Shown: one piece after another, positions 38,887-50,800 of the stretch
Layout: each line of letters opens with the position of its first letter
How positions within the stretch are numbered: the stretch's first letter is position 1
NCBI GenBank assembly: GCA_013400155.1
Contig: VXBM01000056.1
Coordinates: 1-64,000 of the forward strand
Source: Helopsaltes ochotensis
Lineage: Eukaryota; Chordata; Aves; Passeriformes; Locustellidae
Length of the DNA: 64,000 nt
Reading direction: 5' to 3'
Program-made: the position numbers and the translations under genes
Notes under the pieces: generated by a model
The model's input: the letters and a program-made list of their open reading frames with translations, nothing else
The model's database searches: none
What the model was told of the DNA's origin: nothing

Positions 38887-41800
38887 GTAAGTGGCTTTGC
38901 ACTTTGGAGCAGTCTGCAGCGTGTTCTTGTGTTGCTCTTTATTCCTGAAGTTATCTTGCTTACACAGATGGATGATGAAATCCATCCATTCATGGATGAA
39001 AGGGTTAAAAGCCTTTGGGCTCAGTCTGTTGTGTCCCACATGGGCTAGATTCCTTGCCGAGGGAGAGGAACTGTGTGTGGCAGTGAAAAGAGCATCTGGT
39101 GTGACCTGGCCCTGAGGCCTGTCTTGTGGCAGTACCAGGCAAGAGCACTGACGCTGTTGTTCAAGTCATTCTTTGTCTGTTTCGTCTTCTGGTCTTCACT
39201 GCAGGGAAGGAGAAGAGCATGTGTATGTGCTCCTGTGTGTTGGGAAGGGAATTTAAGAAGTGTGCTGGGTCCTTGTTGCTTATTGTGAAGTGCCCCTCAC
39301 AACAGCTTCCTGCAAGGGCACTGAGGAACAAAAAGGAACAGTAGCGAAACTGTCAATAAAGAGACCGTTCAAAATCCTCCTGGATGCATTCCTGTGTAAC
39401 AGGTTTTAAGTGATCTTGCTTTGGCAGAGGGGTTGGACTATATGATCTCCAGAGGTCCCTTCCAACCTTAATAATTCTGTGAATATCCCGGTTTCCTATA
39501 GGTTGCTTTAGTCCTGCAGAATTTTGGGCACGTTTTTCCTGAGCTGCCTCTTTTTCTCCAGGGCTGTAAGAGGTGATCATCCTTTAAGTTCAGTGACAAA
39601 AGCATGATGGGATGTTGCAGGATGAAAGTGTGATCTAATGTGGCAGTGACCCTGAATTTTCACTATCTGGTGCCCTCACTGGCTGCAAAGTCAGGGACAG
39701 TGATACAAACACAGGGTAGCAGTGCTCTCCTGGATGCAGTGTCTTGGCCTGAGGTTCTGTGACTATGAGCAGCCTGTTTACATCAAGGGTATTTCAGGTC
39801 CTTAGCAGAGCTGTATGTTATCTTGTGTCTTCCCTCTACAGAACAGACTGTCCAGAGAATTGCCTCTTCCCAGCCTGGTGCTGCAAAGAGCAAAGTGGTA
39901 CCACAGAGCTTTAGAAGTTTCTGGGGTTGGCTGTGTGGTTCAAAACCAATCTTAAAATTATGGTTTTCCTTTAGTAGCTAAATCTGACTGTACCATACTT
40001 GTGGGACAAGGGAAAGGTAAAGAGCAGACTTGCAACAGGGTGAGTGTAAGGGTAGGAGAAGTATGTAAGAGCTGGGAAGCAGAGACTGCCCAGCTTGATG
40101 TCCTGCTTTCACTGTATTTCTTAGGCATGCTCCATGAGTCCTTTGAAAGGCCACATGGAAGGACTTGTCACAAGTGATTTTTAGGGGAGCTTAAGGGAGT
40201 TAAATGTCAAACAAGTATGAGCAGATGAGAAAAATCCTTCATTCAAAATGATGTGGAGTACCCCTATACCATTTGATCCAATGGAGAAGTGGATGCGCAG
40301 GGTGGGCAAAAAAGTCAAGTCTGTCTGTGATTCCTGGTGCATGATCCCAGGGTCCCAGCTGGATGGTTTGGCTTGAGTGGGCTGACCAGTGTGTGGTGTC
40401 TTATTAACAAGCGTGTCCAATGATATGTAAATGTCCTAACAAACCTGATCCTTCACCATTCAGCACATGGTAGCGGTTGTCGTTCAAATTGTATCTAACA
40501 TCATGTAAAGGTCTGTGCCAACTCCAGCCTGCTCCAGTCAGGGCTGAGTGGAAGCGGCTGTCAATGGATATTTTATGCAGGAACAGTTTTAACTCGTTTT
40601 CAATGGTGGCAGCTTGTGCTGGATGTAAGGATAATGCTAATTAATTTCACATTTTTCTACTTCCAAACCAACTAACGCGTAAGATACGCCCTTTTCCTTA
40701 GTTAGCTCTGCCTCTGGGTTTCAGCCCAAAAAGGGAGGCTATAATTGAGTTTTACAGTTCAATATAACCTCTTCAACTGGGAGAAAAAAAAAAAAGCAAG
40801 CTTGTTTTTATAGGAATTTCAGACCCAGTTCATTTGTTCAGTTTGCTGGAGATTCGTTAGTTATGAGATGCAGGAGGCTATGTTGATGATGTTTAGTGAC
40901 TTGATAAATTGGAAGTGTGAAACACATTTCTACAAGGCTTGGGAAGGCTGTATGTCTTCTGTGGGTGTTTTCAAGGCATGTATCTTATCCTTTTGTTTTT
41001 AGTCCTCTTCATACACAGATATAGCATGTCCTATTGTTGTTTGCTACCTGTGCAGATAGGATACACACAGCAGATTTCACAGGAGGAGCTTCTGCATTTC
41101 ATTAAGACACTTGATGATCCCTCAAGTGCATTTTCTGCAATGTTGCCAAGATGTTATTCATTGCAAGCAATTCAAAGAGCTTCCATATAAATTTATATAA
41201 GTACTTTATACACGCAGCCCTTGCGAGGCCACGGCTGGGCTGTGCCAGTGCTCAGAGAGCTTGCACAGGTCACATTGGTATATGGTAGATAAATGTTGTG
41301 TGTGAAGTGACCTGCCCTGGCATCACAAATAGGCAACAGCAGTGCTGAGCACGACTGGCTTACAAATATTTCTGACTTCTATGTGGACATTTTTTAAGCA
41401 GTCCTTGAAAAATCAGCCAGTAATGAGGCCATTAGGCTCCAGAATTTGTACAAAGGTTGCAAAAGATATCTAGAATCCCATTCAAAATAAGCACTTAATG
41501 CTTTGGAGCATGGAATTTTGGCAGTGGCCTGCTTCCTAATAAATCTTAAAGGAATTGGATAGATGGAGAAATAGAAATCTTTAAGTTACAAGAAGGTGAT
41601 TGGAAGAAGCTTAAAAATCAAATGACAGGGGGTAAGAAAAATATATGCCACTAAAAATGAATGACAGTTTGGAGGATGGTAAAAACTAGCAATCATTAAA
41701 AGCTATAACCTCTTCAGACTTTGTCAGAACCTTACACCAAGTGTGCAGAAAAATCATTGAATAAGTATTTGAAAGGAAAACAATAAAGCACTGGACTGAA

Positions 41801-44800
41801 AGCAGTGCTAGTCTAACTGGTGTGGTTTCTTAATGGAACTGCTGTATCAAGCCTTGCTTCCGTCCTAAGACAGCAGTGCATTTGAGAAGGGAACAGAGCT
41901 GAGCAGGTTAAAGATATCTTACTGTGGGATTTCCATAGACCTTACCAAAGGCTGCTGATTGCTTCTTGGTTCTCCAGGAAGCAGTCAAGTGTTTAAAAAA
42001 CAAAGCCAACAACAACACAAACACGCACACAAAAAAAAAAAAAAAAAGAAAAGAGAGGGAGAGAAATGGGAGGAGAGGGGAGAAAGGGCCAGGTTTTCCA
42101 TGGGATCAGTGAGTGGAGATAAGCAGATGCCTCAGGAATGCCATGATGTGCTGTTATCATGGATCTCTGACGGGGGCAGCTCCATTGCCTGGTGCTGGTT
42201 GGTACCGCACAGCCTGAGCTGCCAAATGCAAAGCCACAGCCATCAGACAGAAGGAATACGTAACCCTGCTCCCAAGGAGTCTAAATTGAACCACGTTGCC
42301 TGAGGCAAGAGACAGAGCTGGAGTCAGTATGGACTGCAGAGTTAATGCGCTGCTCCACGCTCAGCTTTGTCAGAGTAATTAGTAAGGGGCTGGAGAGGAG
42401 ACTGAAAACATTATCCATAAGGGATTTCGTAATGAAAATCTTGAATTTACACAAGCCACATTGTGTGAAGACAAGCCACTGATCAATTAAAAAACTGTGT
42501 TTTGGATATTAATTGTTGGGTGAACAAGCCTGCATTCAGTCTCCAAAAGGATACTGTAAAATTGAAATGGAACATGGAACAAGGCACCAAGAAATATATA
42601 AAGCAACAGAGGAACTATCCTAAGCAAGACTGAGTTTGTTAGGAATAAGATGAATCATAATGGGATATCTTTTCTCTGCACATAACAAATAATAGATAAA
42701 TTGGCAGCTTTCATTGTCCCTCTTTATAATGCAGTAAGTGAAGGTTTGGTGGCACTGGGAGGGAATTAAATGGAACAGAAGAATGACTGTTTCTGCACAG
42801 AGCAGTGGAGTTAACATTCAGAACTCTCACAAGACTTAGAAGGATTGAAGCAGTGTGCAACAATGTCTCTTGTAGGTGCTCTTTGATTCTTAAGTGCAGT
42901 TAGTAAGCTCTTTGGAGCAGGTTGTATCCCACCCTGTGTTTATGTATGTCCTGATGCGCTGGGTTTCTACTTCAGACTTAGAATTTAACTTGTAGGTGTT
43001 ACCACAAAACCATGCAAATTGCTTGAGGTGAAACTTGTCACAAGGTGGCTTTGCACTGGAAACAGAAATTCTTTTCTTTTTCCTTTGTTCAGAAAAACAC
43101 AATAAATCTTCCCTGAAGCAGTATCATGGCATTGTCTAACAGCAGTGTTTTTTGGAGAACTTGGGAGAGTTTCAATGCATTTCATTACTGATACTGAATA
43201 AACTGGCTGAAATGTCTGCAGAATTCTGTGAGGGTACAGACAGCCAACATACCTAAACTAATTATTAAAATATGGGTGATTTTGCCCTCAGTAAAAAAGC
43301 TTAGAGGCGTTAAAGATGAATTCACTGCTGGGGAATTTGAGTAGAAGGAGATGGTGGGAATTGTTAAATGTGCTATCGTTATTTGTACCCATTTTTTGGT
43401 ACTGATTTCCCTGTTCTTTTCACTCCTCTATAAAGGACACCCTGTATGCCTACCCCTGTGGCTCTGACCACACTCCCAGTCCTATGGCCAGCCGGGTACC
43501 CTTGGAAGCAGCCCCGCTCCTGGAGAAAACTGAGGCCCGTCTGACAGCTGTGGCAGTGAATGTGGAAGATGGCCACACAATTGCTTTTCTGGGAGACAGC
43601 AGAGGAAGGCTGCACAAGGTATGATCTGCATGCAGCAAAAAGGATAAAATTAACCAGGGATGCTCAGGTAGAAGGGGAAAAGGCGGTTTTTCTTTTCCTT
43701 GGGAAGTTGGGTTCCTACTAAAGATTGTTATTATCAGATGATCTCTTCTTACCCTGTACTGCCTATGGAAAATGTGAATGCCCCAAGCACGGTCACATTG
43801 TCTTTGGTTACATCTGCACTGAGCTAGCAGCAGGGCTGGTGCATCCTACGTGGTTTGCACAGGTATTTCTGGGCATGTGCTTCATGTGGCTGAAGTTGCT
43901 GCTTGGAGATTCTGGTGGGGGATTAAAATCATTGCACACAGCAGTGGTTCCAGCTTGTTCCTGTTGCAGAATGGGTGCCCCCAGCTCCTGTGGTGGGATT
44001 TTGCCTACTCACAACTGTGACTTTTGCAGGTGTACTTGGGAGCCCAGGGAGAGGCACACACCTACGCTTCGGTATCTATCCAGGTGAACAGCATGGTGAG
44101 TGGAGACCTGCTGTTCGACCAGTTGCAGGAGCACCTTTTTGTCATGACCCAGTCAATGGTAAGAGCAATACAATTCCTTCCACAGAAGAGTTGAAAGCAC
44201 TAGATGTCCAGACAAACTGCCAACAGGAGTGGGGGAGACAGGGAAACTGCACCTGGCTAAGCCTGTGCTAGGCAGCAGCTGCCTGCCAGCCTTTGTACAG
44301 GAATGGGGACTGACCTTTCCCAAAAGCTAGAGGAAGCATGGAGAAAGCCTTGTTACCCCACTCCATAACTTGTTTGCATGTACATTTTCTAAAGTCTGTC
44401 AGGCTGTATCAGCAGTGATGGAGGAATGTGAACTACAGGCTGTAAAAAGCTGCTCTGCTGGCATGAATACAAGGGACCACCAAGTCCTGGATTCCGCTGT
44501 GTTGAGCAGGAACTGTCTGGACAACAGTGTGCATCTCCATTTGACAGAAGAAGGCCACTGGGTTCACATCTGACCTGTCTTGGTTTTGCAGGAGATTAAA
44601 AAGAGAAAAGAGAGGTTTTGTGTAATCGAAGTGTAGCACTTCTGTTTTTAATCAGTAAAAGGATGAAGCTGTTCTTCTGTAACCTACAAAAAGCAGAAAT
44701 GTGTGGGAAATGTCTTCAGATAGCAGAGGTGTTCTCTGACCAGGGATGTAATAACAGACTTGCAGATGCAATCAGGTGTTGGAAGGACCCATGTGAGGCA

Positions 44801-47800
44801 CCTTTCTCTTTACTCCTGCTTTCTGTAATTCTATTTGTGTCTAGAGGCAGTTGGAGGAGAAGAGGCATTGCAATGCCTCAGGCTTTTGGGATATTGGTGT
44901 CTGCTGAGTAGGAAATCCAGCTATGGATACTCTATTTGAGAGGATTTGTACCACCACTCATATCAGCTTCTTGAGCTGGAAAGAAAAGGATCCTTCTAGC
45001 AAAGGAAAAGCAGTCCTTGAGTTACTCTGAAGGAAAGAGCAAAAAAAAAAGAGAATCACTGCTTCCCTTCACTCCCCCAGTGCACTTTGAGATACTTGTA
45101 AAATTCATAACACTTCAAAGCAGGAGTTGAAATCTGTGAGTGGAAGAAGATTAGGGAAATCTGAAATATATCCTTACCAGTAATTGTTCTGCCAATGAGA
45201 AGATGCAAATTACGTCATTTACTTAGCAAAAGTAATAGGTCTGAGATTATAAATTGGTATTTCAAAGTAGCTGACATTAGTAGCTGAAGTGTAGTAGCGG
45301 ATTAAAGAGGGCAAGAGGCTGAAATCAGCAAGGATGGTAAGTTAAAGCAGAAGAATTTTGCAAGTAAAATTTACCCCGAGATGGCAGAAAGTTTTTGTTC
45401 CACATTGATCAAAGCTTCAGGGTCTATTATCAGTCAAAATGATAGTTCTGCCAGGTAGAGCTGTGCAATAGTGCAGATGGATTTAGAGGCCTCAGCTGTA
45501 GCTGCTGTCTCCAGCTTCAGTCATCTGCATGTCAGGAGAGATGATCTCACATGAGAGAGTCCAGAAAAGCAAAAGACTGGATGATATTCAGTTGACTGTT
45601 CTGTAATTCACTTTGGTAAAATGCAGTTTTATGACTAAATAAAATTCCCTCCTTGCAAAATGTCTTGCAGAATAGCCAATGAATGGCAATACAGTTTGCT
45701 TTCCTCAGTGCTTCTCTACAGCCTGATGTTTAGATGTCCTTCACCAATATGTGAAATGGCCATTCAGATGGGCTCTGGAAACTTTTCTTTTTTTTCTTTG
45801 TCTTTATGGGAGCATAAATTGAGGATCAAGAAGTTGTTTTGATGAGCACGCAGATGATGGGACTTGCTAGTTAGGCATAAGAAGCCAATGACCTGGGAGC
45901 TGTGTTGTGTGTGCTGTGTTTTCCACTTTCCATTTCTTTCTCTGACAGGTGGTAAAGGTCCCCATAATGGAATGTTCCCTGTACTCGGACTGTGAGTCCT
46001 GTCTGGCACTGAAAGATCCCTACTGTGGCTGGTGTGTCCTTCAGGGAAGGTAGGACAGATCCCTGTTCACCTGTAAAGATTTTGGAGGGACCGTGCCTAG
46101 GGATAGTCTCCGCTTACTCTCTTCCTTATATCTGTGTCTGGATTTAGTTTATTTTTAGTTCCTTTATGGGATATTTGCTCTAACTTACCATTCCTCTCTC
46201 TGCTTTCCTAAAACAGTGACAGCAGCAGTAGCAGTTGCACACAGGGGCATCTTTCCATTGCTTTTTGGGTTTAAGGCACCACTCAGCGATTCTCCTGTTC
46301 ATTAATTTTCAGCCTTGCTTTAGTCTGAACTTCAGCTCAAACTACCACATTGCAAGTTTAGAGAAACTATCTTGTCTCTTCCTCTGGTGTCTTATTTAGC
46401 ACTCTTTCACTTCTTGCTCCCCTACTGATGTTGCTTAATGAGAGGTGGTTTATTCCAGTGTCTGTGTCTGCCTGCTGGCTCGGCTTCCCTGTAGAAAGTC
46501 ACAGGAACTAGTTTATGACCCCTGAAGCCCAATAAAGTGCCTACCCATCTATCATTTCACAACAGTTCCTCCTATTATTGAAGGTGGTGGGAGGCTGGGA
46601 CTTCGGTGGCTTGTGTAACAGCTTCCCCAAGACTCTGGCAAGGCTAGAGACAGCCAGTTTCTGCTTGGAAGCCAAACACAAACTGCTGCTCAGGTCTCTC
46701 ACAGGGCTTCTTGCTGTTTCCCTGCAGGTGCAGCCGTCGCTCTGAGTGCTTGAGGTCCAGACTGAGTGAGCAGTGGCTCTGGAGCTTTAACTCTACACAG
46801 CAGTGTCTGTCTGTCCAGTCACTAACTCCAGCCAATATCAGCAGAGAGGAAAAGAGAAACGTGAGTGGTGGTGATCCTCTGTTGATGCTCAAACTTATAG
46901 AAAGTCCTCTGCAAACTGAGGAGTTACAAGTCTTTCTGTTGCTTTCACTGGGATGCTGAAACACTGAACCTTCAGGCATGTTGTCTGCCTCACATGAGGG
47001 ACTTATCTCCTGGTACAGCCAAGCTGTTAATTCAGTTCTTTGGTTGTTTCTTTGTTTTCCCTAAAACTGAATGTCCTTGCCTGCTAAGAGTTACTGGGTA
47101 TTCTGGAGTATGTGATACCTGCTTGGATGAGGACCCTCCTTGTTTTAGTATCTGTAAGGTGCCTGTATCTGTGCTTTCAGTGTTTCTGTCACTTGCTGTC
47201 AGGAAGGCCTGAAAGAAGTGGCCTAAAATTACAGCTCCTGTCTGGCATGTGATAGGTGGCAGAAAAGCTAAGAAGGTGTTAGAGTGATTTGAAGTCTGAC
47301 ATTGTGTCAGGAGGTGGCAAGAACCTGTCTTTTGCTAGAGGCTTGGGCAATGGGGGAAGTTGTCAGTTGCTGGAGAGATGCCAAGTTCAATTCAGGAATG
47401 GCAAGAGATGATGAATGGAATAGTCAGTCATAGGAGACATTATAGGAAAATGAGTGTTTCTGTAGGTAACTACTTTATGGGATTCTTTGAAAAAACAGAA
47501 CCAAAAAATTATATTAAGTGAAGGCAAATTATTTACTGGATATTATTGAATGACAGATATTCTTGGCCATCTCGAACTTACCTTCTCTGCATGAGGAAGA
47601 ATTTTACTCATGTTATTTCGAAGATTATGAAAGCCCCGCAGTTCTGACAGAGTCAGGAATAATGTGTCCTTCTCCAGATCCCAGCCAAGCACCAGCTTTG
47701 CCAACAGGAACAGGTTAGTGAAATGCTTTAAATGGAGCATGATGGCTCTGATAACATTGTTGGGAGAAAGTATGTTGTAGGTCGTCGTATTGCCAGGATT

Positions 47801-50800
47801 AACAACCATGAATGTATGTGGACTGTCAGCAGGTGTTCATTTCATTCTTCATAATATCTGTTTGCTTTCTACTTGTGTCACACACATCCTGTGCTATTTT
47901 GGGCTGTTGCCCAATTCCAATGCCAAATTCTGATAGTTGGAAAGGACATCCTGTTTGAAGGGTTGTATGCAAATCTGATGTGATCTGAAATGCAGTCTAG
48001 AGAGGTGGCTGGTTTGGCAGCTTTTTCATAAATCTGAAGAGAAAACTCACATAAACATTGCTTTATTATTAAAACCAAAAAAATGGCAACCTACTCAAAA
48101 TCCATGTAGCAGGAGAAGGAAGTACACATAAGGAAAGGCAAGAAAAGACCCATGGTCCTTAAAGATAGAAATAAATCTTCAGTGCGGCAACCTCAGAAAT
48201 ACACAGTCAGCCTGTGAACAATAGCTGGCTGAGTATTGCTGATTGGCCACTAAAGAACCTGGAAAGTTCTTGATTTGTTTTCTTTGCATTGGATTTTACC
48301 CAGCCTGTCAGTGTGAGCTCTGATGAGCTGATCTCTTCAAAGAGCTTGTTCATCTGAAGTAAAAGGCAGGTGTCCATTGGGACACATTCCACACCATTCA
48401 CCTAAATGGCTGAACACATTTTTCTGTGCAAGCATGCAGCTGACTAACAGGTATGAAGCAATCTCTATGGACATAACATGACATCAGAACTCAGCTAACA
48501 CACTCATTCAAGCTCAAAAGCTTTCATTTTCAATATTATTTGCAGTATTTTAATATCTGGCTTTCACACTGCTTTAGTCTGGAACAAGCCCTGGTCTCCA
48601 TTCAGGGTGGTCAGGCAAAGAGGGGAGAGGGCTTCATGCACTGCCACTGCAAGCAGAGTGAGCAGAATTTGCTTCTGTGTTTAGTTGTATGGGCCTGAAT
48701 TTAAGCACAGTTGTGAAAAATCGGTGTAGATAAAGCCACAGCCTAGTTCTCAGTATTACAGGCTTCAGATTTTCTTATCAACTCTTTTGTAAGTCAGTCC
48801 TGCATTTATTCCAAGACGCCTTACCTACATTATTTTTATATTGTATCTGAGACTTATCAAGTGGCTCCTGTTCTGTAGCATAGACTTGCTCGTGAATGGT
48901 TTCTGTCCATTTGATCTATTTGTGTTGTCCTTTTGCTTCCGCAGTGCTTCTCCCACTCAATAAACTATGTCCAGGCATTCCTGTTCCAAAACAGGGTTTT
49001 GCTGTTTAACTGTGCCAGCTTCTTCTTCATGTTCTCTTGTTCCTCAGTCTTCCTCTCTTCTTCACTGTATTGTTATTCCTTCTCTGTGTGGCTTCTGTAC
49101 TCTGCTAAGATGAATTTGAAGCTGGTAACCAGATTGTTTTCTAAATGAGATCTCATTAGGGCCTTAGATACCAACACTTTTCTGTTCCTACTTATACTTT
49201 CCTCCGTTCACTAAACTTGCCATTTTCCAGCTTTATTGTAAAGGTTGCATACCAGCTCATCCATCATGTGTAGCTGTTGAGCTCGAAGTTAGTAGTACAA
49301 ACTCTTGCTCTCAGTCTGCAAGTGCTCAACCTCAACTTCTGTCAAACAGCATTATTGGCAGTCATGGGAAATAATGGCCTTTCTGGAGAAAAGAGTATTT
49401 ATAAGTATGGTGTCATAACCCTGAAATCCTGGGAGGTGTTAGCCTTTCCACCACTGCCAAATGCAATCACCTCTGTGACAGTGATAGGAGCTGGCAGTAT
49501 TGCAGTGACTCCAGCCTCCAGCAGCACAGGATATACCCGTATTTTCTGCACATCCTGGGTTCCAATACACCCCTCATCACTGTTTTGTTAGCATACTGCT
49601 TCCCTTACCATCCTATCAGGAACACAGCTTAGACCTGACTGGTTCTTCACATGTTGATTGTTTTGTTGTGACTAGAGATTGCTTGCAAGAGATCTGCAAT
49701 CTCATTCTGAGAGGAGCAGTGCACAAAGTTATTGTTACTTATTGTTATTGCTGTGCCTTAGAGAAGCAGCAGCTCCTGGGGTTGACCAGAGAATGCAGTA
49801 TGTTCTCATTATTTAGAGAGCTAATAACCAACTTTAAGGTTGGAGGCATTTGTCCAGGACAAGATTAATTAGCTGATTTAGTACTGTCATATGCAAAAGA
49901 TCTTCTTCCAGCTGATGCTGTCAGCTGCAGTAAGTTTTGACCATCTCATCAGCTATTTGGTCTACAGAAAACAGTGACAATCTCTTCCCAAAGAGAACAG
50001 GGCTATCCTGAGGTTTGTAGTTGATATGAGACCTGGATTTGAAAGCAGATGAGCCTTCAGTTGTTGCAAGTGAGATTAGAAATCTTATAAGCCTCTTCTC
50101 TGATTCACATCTTAGTCTGGTCATAGAACAAAGCTCTCAAGGTGAAGGCAGTATGTGAAGGGTACATCATTTCTAAGGGTTTCATTTTCCTTTGGATGAC
50201 AAAAGAAGACAATCAGCTTTGAGCCTAAATGTTGCTTCTTCCTGTAATACAGAGTTGGCAGTGGAATTATAAAGATGGACAGATCTTCAGACAAGGCTTC
50301 TTTCCCATGGGTTGACAAGAGCTGTCACAAACTACTCCTGATGGACTTGTCCAACCTGTTTTTAGTGTCCGTAGGATAATCCAGTGATTGAGGTGCTAGA
50401 AACCTGAAAGGGAAACTGTCTCAGTGTTTGACAGTGTCTATCCTAAAGCATGCTGTATCTCCTAACAGTATGGCAAACTTGTAGAGGCTCCATTTTTAAG
50501 AAATTTTTTTTTTCATTTTCAGATCATGTCACCATAAAGCTTGTAGTGCGTTTCCATGACATCTTCATTGCTTCTGTGGACTTCTCTTTCTATGACTGTG
50601 CTGCAGTGGCCCTGCTGTGGAAATCGGCACCGTGAGCACCTGCTTTTTCTCTTCCGTAGTTTTAGGGAGGGTGGCTGTCCCTTTCTGGGTTGTCCTGTCT
50701 TAGCAGCTGCTTTTCTGTCATTCTTCCAGGTGCCAGAAGTGTGTGAGCAGTCTCTGGGGATGTAACTGGTGCATTCAGCAGCACCTCTGCACCCACAAAG

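Larger units (their letters stand above)
38887..43435 (+). other. PLXNB1: PLXNB1 intron after coding exon 1
   Basis: This 4.5-kb intron starts GTAAGTGG and ends TATAAAG. It holds the CR1 fragment at 39364-39486 and an A17 run followed by a purine-rich tract at 42031-42090. The frame of exon 1 stays open for 53 codons into it. Confidence 0.9.

Noticed and set aside
49277..49591. 104-codon open frame in a plexin intron
   Set aside because: It does not fit plexin phase or domain order, lacks convincing coding bias, and all expected domains are accounted for without it.
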